The notes: a model not told the origin generated them from the letters alone. Shown: positions 44,648 through 53,563, counted from the first letter of the stretch. The stretch is 64,000 bases of DNA from Janthinobacterium saanense (GCF_014200675.1 NZ_JACHCI010000003.1:372001-436000); one strand, 5' to 3'. Numbers and translations are program-made.

Positions 44648-45343
44648 ATGCATAAGGTCAACGTCGACGGCTTGCTGTCGAGCCAGGCTCTGTTCCGCCA
44701 TATTTCGCCATCCCAACTTGAACAATTGCGCCACGACGTGGTGCGCGTCGAAGTGGAAAAAGGCAAAGTCCTGTTCCGCAAGGGCGAGGTGGCGGAAGGC
44801 GCTTATGTGGTGGTGTTTGGCCTCATCAAGCTGAGCGTGTTTTCGCTGGAAGGCACGGACAAAGTGCTGGAACTGATACGTCCGGGACAAAGTTTTGGCG
44901 AAGCCATGATTTTCCTCGATGAGCCGTATCCCTTCTGCGCCGAAGCGCTCGAGCATTGCTTGCTGTTGCGCATCCCGCCGCACGCCTTGCTGCGCCTGCT
45001 GGACCAGTCGCCGCGCATTGCCCGCCAGATGATGAACAGCCTGTCGCATCACTTGATGGGCTTTATCCGCAATGTGGAGCGCTGCTCGGTGCAAAACGCC
45101 ACCCAGCGAGTGGTCGAGTATTTGCTGCAGGCATCGGACCAGCAGCGCACGAACGAGGTCAAGCTGGATTTGAAGAAAAGCTTGCTGGCATCGTTTCTGA
45201 ACCTGGCGCCCGCTACCCTCTCGCGCGTGCTGCACCAGTTGACGGACTTGCATCTGATTAAGGTCAGCGGTTCATTGATACAGATCCAGTCCGACGCCTT
45301 GAAAAGCTATCGCCACGGCGCGGCCACGCCGCTGCTCAACTAA
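44648..45343 (+). CDS. Crp/Fnr family transcriptional regulator
   Basis: A 231-residue regulator: cyclic nucleotide-like sensor domain (about 15-130), long dimer helix, and HTH_Crp C-terminus (KKSLLASFLNLAPATLSRVL). No N-terminal Cys cluster, so it is not a classical iron-sulfur FNR; closest in style to Dnr/NnrR-like members that sense NO via heme (inference). Length is normal. It lies 110 bp after the two-component pair in the same direction and may belong to the same regulon. Its end overlaps the convergent MFS gene by 4 bp. Confidence 0.92.
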   Translation: MHKVNVDGLLSSQALFRHISPSQLEQLRHDVVRVEVEKGKVLFRKGEVAEGAYVVVFGLIKLSVFSLEGTDKVLELIRPGQSFGEAMIFLDEPYPFCAEALEHCLLLRIPPHALLRLLDQSPRIARQMMNSLSHHLMGFIRNVERCSVQNATQRVVEYLLQASDQQRTNEVKLDLKKSLLASFLNLAPATLSRVLHQLTDLHLIKVSGSLIQIQSDALKSYRHGAATPLLN

Positions 45344-46527
45344 GCTTTCTCAAGCGGCAAGGTCAGCCGCCAAAATACCAGGGCGACCAGGCTGACGGCC
45401 GCGCCCAAGCCGCATACGCCCCACCAGCCGGCCAGCGCCTGCACGCTGGTGGCGGCGATCGCGCCCACGCCACTCCCCACCGCATAAAACAGCATATAGC
45501 ACGCCACCAGGCGGCTATGGCCATCGCTGTCTTGCCTGAAGATCAGGCTCTGGTTGGTGACGTGGATGGCCTGGCCCGCCAGGTCCAGCGCGACGATGCC
45601 GACAATCAAAGCCCACAGCGATTGCGTGGTAAAGCCCAGCGGCAGCCATGCAGTCAGCAGCAAGATCAAGGCTGCGCCCGTAGTCCATTGCGCGCGGCCT
45701 TTGTCCGCCATCGCCCCCGCGCGCGCCGCTCCCAGCGCACCCGCCACGCCCACCAGGCCAAAGGCGCCGATGGCGCTGTGGCTGAAACCTTGCGCGCTCA
45801 GCGGAAACACCAGCGTGCTCCAGAAGATGCTCAGCGCGGCAAACATCAGCAGCGCCAGCACACCGCGCACCTGCAGCACCTTGTTATGGGCCAGCATGTT
45901 TGCCATCGAGGCCAGCAGCGCACCATACGACAGGCGTTTTTCAGCTTGCGGGGACGCCGGCAGCATGCGCCACAGCAAGATCAGCAAGGCTAGCGAGATG
46001 CCGGCCGAGACCAGATACACGGCGCGCCAGCCAGCGATATCGGCCACCATGCCGGACAAGGTACGCGCCAGCAACAAGCCTATCATCACGCCGCCTTGCG
46101 CCATGCCGACGACACTGCCCCGCTCATGGCTTGCCGCCGCGCTGGCTGCATACGCGATCAAGCCCTGCGTCATGGCCGTGCCCAGCAAACCTGTCATCAG
46201 CATGCCGGCCAGCAAGCCGGCAGTGGAGGTGGCGTTGCCCAGCGCCAGCAAGACCAGGCACAGCAGCACGAGCTGGACCAGGGTCAATCGGCGCCGGTTC
46301 AACATATCGCCCAGCGGCACCAGCAGCAGCAAGGCCAGCGCGCAACCCAGTTGGGTGGCCGTGATGACCATGCCGCTGGCCGCCTGCGTCAAACCGAATT
46401 CCTGGGCCAGGGTGGCCAGCAGCGGCTGGGCGTAATACACATTGGCCACGCTCAAGCCGCTCGCGGCGGCGAATAGCCAGATCAGGGTAGCGGGCAGGGT
46501 TTTAGTGGTGGGGTCGGTATCGCGCAT
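45340..46527 (-). CDS. MFS transporter (DHA1-like)
   Basis: A 395-residue protein with 12 predicted helices. VANVYYAQPLLATLAQEFGL near the N-terminus and PLGDMLNRRRLTLVQL (motif A-type loop) are typical of the drug:H+ antiporter DHA1/YnfM-like group. It is divergent from the HxlR regulator with a shared operator; efflux of a toxic or signalling compound under HxlR control is the likely role. Substrate is unknown. Confidence 0.93.
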   Translation of the reverse strand: MRDTDPTTKTLPATLIWLFAAASGLSVANVYYAQPLLATLAQEFGLTQAASGMVITATQLGCALALLLLVPLGDMLNRRRLTLVQLVLLCLVLLALGNATSTAGLLAGMLMTGLLGTAMTQGLIAYAASAAASHERGSVVGMAQGGVMIGLLLARTLSGMVADIAGWRAVYLVSAGISLALLILLWRMLPASPQAEKRLSYGALLASMANMLAHNKVLQVRGVLALLMFAALSIFWSTLVFPLSAQGFSHSAIGAFGLVGVAGALGAARAGAMADKGRAQWTTGAALILLLTAWLPLGFTTQSLWALIVGIVALDLAGQAIHVTNQSLIFRQDSDGHSRLVACYMLFYAVGSGVGAIAATSVQALAGWWGVCGLGAAVSLVALVFWRLTLPLEKA

Positions 46528-46540
46528 AGTTTGGAATAAT

Positions 46541-46591
46541 CTAGTTTTAAAATGAAACTAGTTGGAGTCTATGTCGAATAGTTTTAAAATG
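46541..46591. promoter_or_regulatory. HxlR-type operator: CTAGTTT-N7-AAACTAG plus a repeat
   Basis: A perfect 7-bp dyad (46541-46547 and 46555-46561) lies just upstream of both divergent genes. TAGTTTTAAAATG (46542-46554) is repeated exactly at 46579-46591. The AT-rich core also resembles a -10 region for either direction. Position between an HxlR regulator and its probable target makes it a strong operator candidate. Confidence 0.7.
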
Positions 46592-46615
46592 CAACCACAA
46601 CTGAAGGAGAACCCA

Positions 46616-47065
46616 GTGGCCAAGCGCAAGAGTCTGAAAACCGATCCCTGTCCCGTGGCGCGCGCGCTCGACGTGATCGGCGACCGCTGGTCGCTGCTGA
46701 TCGTGCGCGACGCCTACGATGGCATGCGCCGCTTCGGTGAATTCCAGAAGAGCCTGGGCGTGGCCCGCAACATCCTGGCCGACCGCCTGCATACCCTGGT
46801 GGAAGAGGGTATCTTTAGCAGTGCACCGGCGTCCGATGGCACGGCCTATCAGGAATATGTGCTCACTGAAAAAGGCCTGGGCCTGTTTCCCATCGTGGTG
46901 GGGCTGCGCCAGTGGAGCGAGGACCAGCTGTTCGAGGTGGGCGAAGCGCATTCGACTTTGCTGGAACGCAATTCCGGCACGCCCGTGAGCACACTGCAGG
47001 TGCTCTCGCCAGACGGCCGCGTGCTGCAGGCTGGCGATACCTTCGTGCACAAGTTGAAACCATGA
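46616..47065 (+). CDS. HxlR family transcriptional regulator
   Basis: A 149-residue winged-helix regulator: DPCPVARALDVIGDRWSLLI, then MRRFGEFQKSLGVARNILAD are the HxlR HTH signature. GTG 46616 is chosen because AAGGAG lies 6 nt upstream; the in-frame ATG at 46571 is inside the putative operator. It is divergent from the MFS gene and 10 bp before the DadA-like oxidoreductase. HxlR proteins often sense electrophiles or quinones, sometimes by a conserved Cys; one Cys is near the start here (DPCPV). Confidence 0.9.
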   Translation: MAKRKSLKTDPCPVARALDVIGDRWSLLIVRDAYDGMRRFGEFQKSLGVARNILADRLHTLVEEGIFSSAPASDGTAYQEYVLTEKGLGLFPIVVGLRQWSEDQLFEVGEAHSTLLERNSGTPVSTLQVLSPDGRVLQAGDTFVHKLKP

Positions 47066-47075
47066 GGACCAGGCC

Positions 47076-48284
47076 ATGAGCAGGGTGGCGGTGATCGGCG
47101 GTGGCATCACGGGCGTGACCACTGCTTATGCCTTGGCCAAACGGGGCGTGCATGTAACCCTGATCGAGCGGCACCGTTATGCCGCGATGGAAACCTCGTT
47201 CGCAAATGGCGGGCAATTGTCGGCCTCGCACGCGGAGGTGTGGAACCACAAGGCCACCATCGTCAACGCCCTGAAATGGATGCTGACCCGCGACGCGCCC
47301 CTGCTGCTCAACCCTCGCCCTGGCTGGCACAAGCTGAGCTGGTTCGCGGAATTCTTGGCTGCCATGCCGTCCTATGAAGACAACACGGTGGCCACCGTGC
47401 GCATGGCGATTGCGGCGCGCAAACATCTGTTTGCCTGGGCGGCGGAAGAGGGTATTGATTTTGATCATCGCCAGGCCGGCATCCTGCATATCTACCGCGA
47501 CCGTGCCGGCTTCGAGCGGGCGGCGCGCGTGTCGCGTTTGCTGGCCCAGGGCGGCTTGCTGCGCCATCCCGTCACGCCAGCAGAAATGCACGCCATCGAA
47601 CCAGCCTTGAGGGGCGACTTTTATGGCGGCTATTTCACGGAAAGCGATTCCACCGGCGACATCCACAAATTTACCAGCGGCCTCGCCGCCGCCTGCCTGC
47701 GGCTTGGTGTGCGCTGCCGTTACGGCAGCACGGTGACGGCGGTGGCCAGTGAAAACAAGCGTGTTTGCATCACTACCAACGAAGACGCCAGCGTGTTCGA
47801 CGCCGTCGTCATCTGCGCCGGCACGGCCAGCCGCAAGCTGGCGGCGTCCTTGGGCGACCATGTGAATGTGTATCCCGTGAAAGGTTATTCCATCACCGTG
47901 CAGCTGGACGATGCAGCCAGCCAGGCCGCCGCGCCCGTCGTCAGCCTGCTCGATGATGCGACCAAGCTGGTCAGCAGCCGCCTTGGCGTAGACCGCTTGC
48001 GCGTGGCCGGCACGGCAGAATTTAATGGCAGCAACCGCGACATCCGCGCCGACCGCATCCGCCCCTTGCTGCAATGGGTAGAGCAATGTTTTCCCAACGT
48101 CAGCACGCGCAAGGTCGTGCCCTGGGCCGGCCTGCGCCCCATGTTGCCCGACATGCTGCCGAAGGTAGGGGCAGGCAAGGCGCCGGGCGTGTTCTACAAC
48201 ACGGGCCACGGCCATCTGGGCTGGACCCTGGCAGCCGCCACCGCCGAAACCGTGGCGGCGCAGGTGGCGGCGTCGCTGGACTAA
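47076..48284 (+). CDS. FAD-dependent oxidoreductase, D-amino acid dehydrogenase (DadA) type
   Basis: A 402-residue flavoprotein with the N-terminal FAD motif RVAVIGGGITGVTTAYALAK and TSFANGGQLSAS (typical DadA region). The C-terminal FAD loop is YNTGHGHLGWTLAAATAETV. DadA oxidises D-amino acids, chiefly D-alanine, to the keto acid and feeds electrons to the respiratory chain. No DadX racemase is adjacent. Location behind hxlR suggests co-regulation with the MFS exporter. Specificity within the family is uncertain. Confidence 0.88.
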   Translation: MSRVAVIGGGITGVTTAYALAKRGVHVTLIERHRYAAMETSFANGGQLSASHAEVWNHKATIVNALKWMLTRDAPLLLNPRPGWHKLSWFAEFLAAMPSYEDNTVATVRMAIAARKHLFAWAAEEGIDFDHRQAGILHIYRDRAGFERAARVSRLLAQGGLLRHPVTPAEMHAIEPALRGDFYGGYFTESDSTGDIHKFTSGLAAACLRLGVRCRYGSTVTAVASENKRVCITTNEDASVFDAVVICAGTASRKLAASLGDHVNVYPVKGYSITVQLDDAASQAAAPVVSLLDDATKLVSSRLGVDRLRVAGTAEFNGSNRDIRADRIRPLLQWVEQCFPNVSTRKVVPWAGLRPMLPDMLPKVGAGKAPGVFYNTGHGHLGWTLAAATAETVAAQVAASLD

Positions 48285-48289
48285 GCTGA

Positions 48290-49366
48290 TTATGGCAGCA
48301 ATGCCGCCTTGCCTTTTTGCGTCAGGAAAGGCGCGATCCTGGCATAAGGCAGGCTGAATTCCTGCTCGCAACCGCTGCCATAGGATTCTTCCCAGAACTT
48401 CACCCCCGTGTCCGTCAGGCTCAGGTGGTACAGACCGCGTCCCATGTAATCGGTCTTGCAATCGTCGCTGACGGTCACACCCTTGAACAGGGTCTGGCGC
48501 AGCCTGAGGGGCAGGGCGCTCACGTCGTAGCTGCCTTCTTCCGATTTGCTGCCGAACCAGCGCCACACATCGACTTCCTTGCCACTCTGCAAATCCCAGG
48601 TGCGAAAACGCATGCTGATGCCGTTGCGGCCCATGCCTGCCGCCCAGCGGTAAAAATTGATCGTTACATAGCGCGCCGACCAGAAGGTGGGCTCGGCGTG
48701 CACTTCATCGTCCATCGCGATGCCATAAGTGCCCAGGAAATTGCGGCGCCGCTCGAAATAGTCGGCCAGGTCATGCTTGTTTTGCGGCAGCTCGGTGCGC
48801 AGCTGCTGGTTGATGGCGGCAACGCCTTTGCCCGGCCCCGTCAGCTCGACGGTGATCGAGTCGGCGATGCGCAGGCTGCGGAAGGACACGTCTTTGCGCT
48901 TGTCCAGATACATGGGCCGGCTGGTGGTCAAAGCAGGAAAATCTTCCAGCGCCAGGTTGTAGGCGGTGCTGGAGCAGGGCTCTTCCTTGCCGGCTGGCGG
49001 GCGCACCAGTATCAGGGAAATCGGCAAGCTCTTGCCATTCGATGGGGGATGCCAGGTGCCGCTCAGCTTGCCATCCTGCGGCTTATCCAATTCCCAGCTG
49101 CCGCTGCGGTTTTCCGCATCCACGCTTTCCACCCATGGCTTCTTGCCTTCTGGTTGGCTCAGATTGATCGAAGTCTTGTGGCGCGTGTAGTAATAGTTGC
49201 CCTTGTTGTCGTAGGTGTTGGGAAAATTGAAACAGGCGGTGATCTCAGAGTTTCCCAGCTTGCCTTGCCAGACGCCAGTCAGCTCGCCATTGTCAGGCGT
49301 GGCGGCTGCCTGGCCGATCATGGGAAGAGCGGGCAGGCAGAGTAGGGCAAACAAGAGGCGGCGCAT
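48290..49366 (-). CDS. Exported hypothetical protein, 358 aa
   Basis: A 358-residue protein with Sec signal peptide (MRRLLFALLCLPALPMIGQA, cleavage near AAA). The N-terminal part has a beta-rich pattern (NGELTGVWQGKLGNSEITAC) and the C-terminal part VDVWRWFGSKSEEGSYDVS, resembling DUF3298-type or secreted lipocalin-like proteins, but I do not recognise a family firmly. Several Cys are spread along it. AAGGAA is upstream of ATG 49366. Convergent with the DadA-like gene. Confidence 0.72.
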   Translation of the reverse strand: MRRLLFALLCLPALPMIGQAAATPDNGELTGVWQGKLGNSEITACFNFPNTYDNKGNYYYTRHKTSINLSQPEGKKPWVESVDAENRSGSWELDKPQDGKLSGTWHPPSNGKSLPISLILVRPPAGKEEPCSSTAYNLALEDFPALTTSRPMYLDKRKDVSFRSLRIADSITVELTGPGKGVAAINQQLRTELPQNKHDLADYFERRRNFLGTYGIAMDDEVHAEPTFWSARYVTINFYRWAAGMGRNGISMRFRTWDLQSGKEVDVWRWFGSKSEEGSYDVSALPLRLRQTLFKGVTVSDDCKTDYMGRGLYHLSLTDTGVKFWEESYGSGCEQEFSLPYARIAPFLTQKGKAALLP

Positions 49367-49427
49367 CGGTATTTCCTTGCTATCGTGAATGATGGCCGAT
49401 TTTACATGCTGCATTCACCATGAGCAC

Positions 49428-50468
49428 TCACGACTGGCATGCTCCCGCTTGCTGCGCCAGCAAAGCCATCGCAGGCGTCAGGAATTGCAGCATGGCTGGT
49501 GTGACGAAACTGCCATCCATCAAACGTGCTTCCTGCTGGTGCGCCATACGGAACTTCAACTGCGTGGCAGGGTCGCGGCCCGCATACGACTGGAACAAGT
49601 CCAGCCATTGCCTGGCCAATTCCAGCACCATCGCGTCGGTGGGCGCCGCATTCGCATCCATGGCCGTGCGGATGGCGGCAAACAGGGGCAGCCATTCCGA
49701 CGCGCGCTTGCCATAGTTTGCCTTCAGGAACATAAATTCGGCATCGTCGAGGAAGGGGCGATACAGCGCCACGCGCGAGGCATTGAAGGACGCGATAATG
49801 AATTGCATCAACGCATGATCGATGCCGCTTGACGTCTGCAGCACCGTTTCCGTTTCATGCATGGTGTTCAGGCGTGCAAACAGGCCGGCGTGGGCCTTGG
49901 TGTCCTGCACTACCTTGACCATCCATTCGGTGGCCAGCGCTTGCGCGGTGGCATCGTCTGGCGTGGCGCCCTGTGCCAAGGCGGCCTGCACACGTGCTAC
50001 CAGCGCCTTCCATTCCTGTTCCACCTTGGCATCGCTCAGCATCGGTATCTGTTGCAGTTCTTCGCGTGAAAAATAATTGTCGTACATGGTCATCAGCTCC
50101 ATCGTGGTCAGCCAGTCGGCCAGTTCCGGTTCCTGCCCCTGCGCCAGTTGCTGCTGCAACAGTTGCAAACGGCCGCGCAAGGTATCGGCTTGCGCAATCT
50201 GGTGATCGAGCGCGGCGATCTGTTTCGCCACGATAGACGCCAGCGGCAGGCCCGGACCGGCCAGTGAAGTTGCTATCTCGGCCAGCGACAGGCCAAACCT
50301 GCGCAGCGCCATGATCCGATGCAGCCGGGCCATGTCACTGTGCTGGTACAGCCGGTAGCCAGCCTGCGTGCGCCCCGAAGGCGAGAGCAGGCCGATGCTG
50401 TCGTAGTGGTGCAGGGTGCGCACGGTCAAGCCCGTGCGCCTGGCCAGTTCACCGATTTTCAACAGCAT
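49428..50468 (-). CDS. MerR family regulator with TipAS-like effector domain
   Basis: A 346-residue regulator. The MerR HTH occupies residues 1-70 (LLKIGELARRTGLTVRTLHH, YDSIGLLSPSGRTQAGYRLY), followed by a coiled-coil dimer helix and a C-terminal region with repeated helical bundles (YDNYFSREELQQIPMLSDAK) like TipAS, the antibiotic-binding domain of TipA. Two TipAS-like segments appear in tandem. Expected to activate promoters upon binding a drug or peptide. GGAG upstream of ATG 50468. No dedicated efflux gene adjacent. Confidence 0.9.
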   Translation of the reverse strand: MLLKIGELARRTGLTVRTLHHYDSIGLLSPSGRTQAGYRLYQHSDMARLHRIMALRRFGLSLAEIATSLAGPGLPLASIVAKQIAALDHQIAQADTLRGRLQLLQQQLAQGQEPELADWLTTMELMTMYDNYFSREELQQIPMLSDAKVEQEWKALVARVQAALAQGATPDDATAQALATEWMVKVVQDTKAHAGLFARLNTMHETETVLQTSSGIDHALMQFIIASFNASRVALYRPFLDDAEFMFLKANYGKRASEWLPLFAAIRTAMDANAAPTDAMVLELARQWLDLFQSYAGRDPATQLKFRMAHQQEARLMDGSFVTPAMLQFLTPAMALLAQQAGACQS

Positions 50469-50603
50469 GGAATACTCCTTTTCTGTGGGCGTACAGACAG
50501 CATGGAGTCTGACGTTGCGTGAGGGTCAAGCGGACTCAACAATAAATTAGATGCAAGGTGTACAATTGTTAAAAATTGGCAACTTCATGATGATAGGGGA
50601 AAT

Positions 50604-51554
50604 TTGAATCCGAGCGCTAGCAAGACAAGCCCTGCATTAGAGTTAATAGACACAGTCGAAGTAGACCTCGTTGGCCCTCTCATTGAGGCAGTTCAAGTAC
50701 CAAGCTTGCGTCAAGTTTCTCCTTTATTGATCCCTGGCCGCTTGTACACACGCGAGCACCTCAAAAAAACCCTCGACACTAACGATGCGACGATTAACAC
50801 GGGCGTGTTTAAGCCAGCGGGTTTTGCATCCGTTTTACTGTTCATCACAAAAAATAAGACCAGCGACCGTACCCAGTATGTGGATCAACTCAATCAAGAC
50901 ACATTGTATTGGCAAGGGCAGACTAGGGGCACGAAAGATCCGCTGATAGTGGAACATGTACAGCGTGGTTTGGAGCTGCTGGTGTTTTATCGCGATCGGA
51001 AATATGAGCACGATGGTGCGGCGTTTCGCTATGAAGGATGCTTCATTCATATTGCACGCTCAGGGCGAGAACCCGCAGATTTTATTTTGCATCGCGAGGC
51101 GCCTTATTTGCAAGCGGTCGCAGACCAGTTACCGTTAGCTGGCACCTTTGATCCATCGAATGAAGAAGATGGTCGGCGGCGTATCTTTGCTGCGCTGGTG
51201 CGGCGGCAGGGCCAGCCACGATTCCGACGAGATTTGCTATCAGCCTACGAAGGGCGTTGTGCGGTCACGGGTAGTCACGTGACGGCCGTGCTGGAAGCTG
51301 CCCATATCATGCCATATCTTGGCGATCACACGAATCATGTCACCAATGGCTTGCTCTTGCGCGCCGATTTACATACCTTGTTTGACTTAGGTTTGATTGC
51401 GATTGACGACGACATGAGACTTATTGTCGCGGTGGGATTGCATGCCACCGAATATGCACAAATGTATGGTCAGCATCTCTTACTGCCTGCTCAAAAAGGT
51501 CTGCATCCGAATAGCGAGGCGCTACGTAAGCATCGTATTCGAGCGGGCTTTTAA
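50604..51554 (+). CDS. HNH endonuclease with N-terminal SRA-like (DUF3427-like) domain
   Basis: A 316-residue protein in a locally AT-richer stretch. N-terminal part (about 35-160): LIPGRLYTREHLKKTLDTND, INTGVFKPAGFASVLLFITK, TLYWQGQTRGTKDPL, YRDRKYEHDGAAFRYEGCF, patterns I associate with DUF3427/SRA-like modules. C-terminal HNH_2 region (about 215-275): LLSAYEGRCAVTGSHVTAVL, EAAHIMPYLGDHTNH, NGLLLRADLHTLFDLGL. TTG start with AGGGGA upstream, no good ATG. Likely a solitary modification-dependent type nuclease; defence role is inference. Base composition differs from neighbours. Confidence 0.85.
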   Translation: MNPSASKTSPALELIDTVEVDLVGPLIEAVQVPSLRQVSPLLIPGRLYTREHLKKTLDTNDATINTGVFKPAGFASVLLFITKNKTSDRTQYVDQLNQDTLYWQGQTRGTKDPLIVEHVQRGLELLVFYRDRKYEHDGAAFRYEGCFIHIARSGREPADFILHREAPYLQAVADQLPLAGTFDPSNEEDGRRRIFAALVRRQGQPRFRRDLLSAYEGRCAVTGSHVTAVLEAAHIMPYLGDHTNHVTNGLLLRADLHTLFDLGLIAIDDDMRLIVAVGLHATEYAQMYGQHLLLPAQKGLHPNSEALRKHRIRAGF

Positions 51555-51605
51555 TAAGGATGCGTGCCAGGGGCTAGGCCGTTTTCCCCCAACAGCGAAA
51601 GTACC

Positions 51606-51632
51606 AGGGTCGTACCCTGAGGGTACGACCCT
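51606..51632. repeat. REP-like perfect hairpin AGGGTCGTACCC-TGA-GGGTACGACCCT
   Basis: 12-bp perfect arms (51606-51617, 51621-51632) with TGA loop, between the HNH gene and the convergent SMP-30 gene. GGGTC...GACCC hairpins of this form are widely dispersed repeats in Burkholderiales genomes (from general knowledge). It may also act as a terminator or insulator. Confidence 0.7.
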
Positions 51633-51698
51633 AGAGTTTGCTTGGGTGCTGGGAAGTCACGCTCTTTGCCCTGTTCGAGCGCTTGAAGAACGAGCGCG

Positions 51699-52682
51699 TT
51701 ATTCCCCGCTGATACTGGCTGGTACAGCGATGGCGGCAGCGGCATGCACCTTGCGCTGCTGCCCCCGTTCCCACTCCAGGCCGGGCCGGTCGACGCGAAA
51801 TTGCAGCAGCCGGCCTTGCACCACTTCCGTCACATAGGCGGTGCGGCCATCGGGGCCGCCAAAGGCGATGTTGCTGGGTTTCGCGCCCGGTACGATGATC
51901 TCTTGCAGTACCTTGCCTGCGGGAGACAGCTTGACCACCGTGCCCTTGCCGTAGCGCGTCACGTACAGGTTGCCGTCCACGTCCACGCGCATGCCATCCA
52001 TGCCGAAATCGTCGAACTTGATCAGCAAGCGCTTGTTGCCCAAGCTGCCATCGGCGGCGATAGTGTAGGCCCACAGATTGCGCTGCACGCTTTCATTCAC
52101 GTACAGGGTCTTGCCGTCGGGGCTGACTTCGATGCCGTTGGCCGTGCCCATGGTGCCCAGCGCCAGGGTCACCGTGCCGTCAGTGTCGATGCGCCACACG
52201 CGGCCTGTGTTGTCCTTCCAGTTCGGATCGCTGGCATACAGCACGTCGCTAGCGGTGATGGCGATATCGTTGGGCTGCGACATGCGCGGTTCGCGCGCGT
52301 GGATGGACAGCGCGCGCGTGAGCGGGTCGACTTTATAAATCGTGTGCTCGACATAATCGGCCAAATACATCTGGCCGTCGCTGCCGAAGCGGATGCCATT
52401 GGCGATGCTGGTGCCGGGCAGTGTCAGCCAGACTTCCCCTTTGCCATCCGGGCTGACTTTGCCGATGGTTTGCTGGCGCGCGAAATTGACGGCGTAGACA
52501 TTGCCGTCCGCATCGACGGCCGGGCCTTCGATACCCTTGGTGAAGGAGTGCGGCGCCGTCAAGGTAGTGGCCAGGAACAGGGTCTCGCGGGCGGGCTGGC
52601 TGGCGCAGGCGGTGAGGCCGACCAGCGGCAGGGCCAGCGCGGCGGCGCGCAGCCAGCGCAGGGCATAGCGGGAACGGGGCAT
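51699..52682 (-). CDS. SMP-30/gluconolactonase-like lipoprotein
   Basis: A 327-residue six-bladed beta-propeller. The N-terminus is a lipoprotein signal (LRAAALALPLVGLTACAS, lipobox LTAC). Propeller repeats such as VDADGNVYAVNFARQQTIGK, GIRFGSDGQMYLADYVEHTI and GIEVSPDGKTLYVNESVQRN mark the SMP-30/gluconolactonase/LRE family. Members hydrolyse lactones or bind Ca2+; membrane anchoring suggests an envelope role. ATG 52682 with GGAG upstream. Divergent from the GNAT gene. Confidence 0.9.
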   Translation of the reverse strand: MPRSRYALRWLRAAALALPLVGLTACASQPARETLFLATTLTAPHSFTKGIEGPAVDADGNVYAVNFARQQTIGKVSPDGKGEVWLTLPGTSIANGIRFGSDGQMYLADYVEHTIYKVDPLTRALSIHAREPRMSQPNDIAITASDVLYASDPNWKDNTGRVWRIDTDGTVTLALGTMGTANGIEVSPDGKTLYVNESVQRNLWAYTIAADGSLGNKRLLIKFDDFGMDGMRVDVDGNLYVTRYGKGTVVKLSPAGKVLQEIIVPGAKPSNIAFGGPDGRTAYVTEVVQGRLLQFRVDRPGLEWERGQQRKVHAAAAIAVPASISGE

Positions 52683-52793
52683 GGGCAACTCCATCTTCTT
52701 GATACAAAGGTGGCATGTTACCGGACTTCCCCGCCGACACGGCAGGCGCTTGATCCATGCCCGCCGTACAATCGTGTTTTTGCCGGAGCGATC

Positions 52794-53261
52794 ATGGACC
52801 ACATCATTTTCCGCACTGCCCAAGCCAGCGATCTGGCCGCCATCATCGGCTTGCTGGCCGACGACCCGCTGGGCGCCCAGCGCGAGACCGTCACCGCAGC
52901 CGGCTCGCCGCCAGCCGCCTGCTATATCGACGCCTTCCAGGCCATAGTCGCGGACGCGAACCAGCAGCTGGCGGTCGCCGTCGAGGATGGCGCCGTCGTC
53001 GGTACTTTGCAATTGAGCTTCATTCCCGGCATCGCCCGCCGTGGCGCCTGGCGCGGCCAGATCGAAGCCGTGCGCATCGCCGCCACGCACCGCAGCGCAG
53101 GCCTGGGCCAGCACATGTTCGAGTGGGCGATAGCCCAGTGCCGCGCGCGCGGCTGCCATCTGGTGCAGCTGACCACCGACAAGGGCCGCCCCGACGCGCA
53201 CCGCTTTTACGAGCGGCTGGGTTTTGTGGCCAGTCATGAAGGCTACAAGCTGGCGCTGTAA
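52794..53261 (+). CDS. GNAT family N-acetyltransferase
   Basis: A 155-residue acetyltransferase with IIFRTAQASDLAAIIGLLAD at the N-terminus, motif A VRIAATHRSAGLGQHMFEWA (acetyl-CoA binding) and DAHRFYERLGFVASHEGYKL at the C-terminus. Target is unknown; such proteins acetylate small amines or proteins. It is divergent from the SMP-30 lipoprotein (111 bp between). Codon use fits the chromosome. Confidence 0.92.
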   Translation: MDHIIFRTAQASDLAAIIGLLADDPLGAQRETVTAAGSPPAACYIDAFQAIVADANQQLAVAVEDGAVVGTLQLSFIPGIARRGAWRGQIEAVRIAATHRSAGLGQHMFEWAIAQCRARGCHLVQLTTDKGRPDAHRFYERLGFVASHEGYKLAL

Positions 53262-53314
53262 AGCATGCAATGCGGCGTATGATGGCCTTTCCCACGCAAT
53301 GAGGAGGAAACATC

Positions 53315-53563
53315 ATGGACAATCCCGAATTCATATTGGCCGTCAAGGCGATGGAAGCGCTGGAAATGTACCAGGCCTCGTATGGCAGTTCCGCCGAATA
53401 CCAGGCGCATCTGCAGGAAGTGCAGCAGATACTGCGGCACAAGGGCGCCTCCTTGTTGCTTTCTGAACACGGCGCCGCCAAGTTTTTGCTGGCCTTTGCG
53501 GACGCCCTGGAAGTGGCTCATCTACCGGGTGAATACGTTCCCCTGAGCCGCAGACAGGCGTAA
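53315..53563 (+). CDS. Small hypothetical protein, 82 aa
   Basis: A soluble, helical 82-residue protein (MDNPEFILAVKAMEALEMYQ, QILRHKGASLLLSEHGAAKF) with GGAGGAAA 8 nt upstream. No family recognised. It sits 53 bp after the GNAT gene in the same direction and may be co-transcribed. Confidence 0.62.
   Translation: MDNPEFILAVKAMEALEMYQASYGSSAEYQAHLQEVQQILRHKGASLLLSEHGAAKFLLAFADALEVAHLPGEYVPLSRRQA

Noticed and set aside
46863-48566. 567-residue reverse-strand open frame
   Set aside because: Antisense to the HxlR and DadA-like genes, with typical shadow composition.
51744-53261. Long forward frame covering the SMP-30 gene and the GNAT gene
   Set aside because: Only the last 155 residues (GNAT, from ATG 52794) are real; the first part is the mirror of the SMP-30 lipoprotein.
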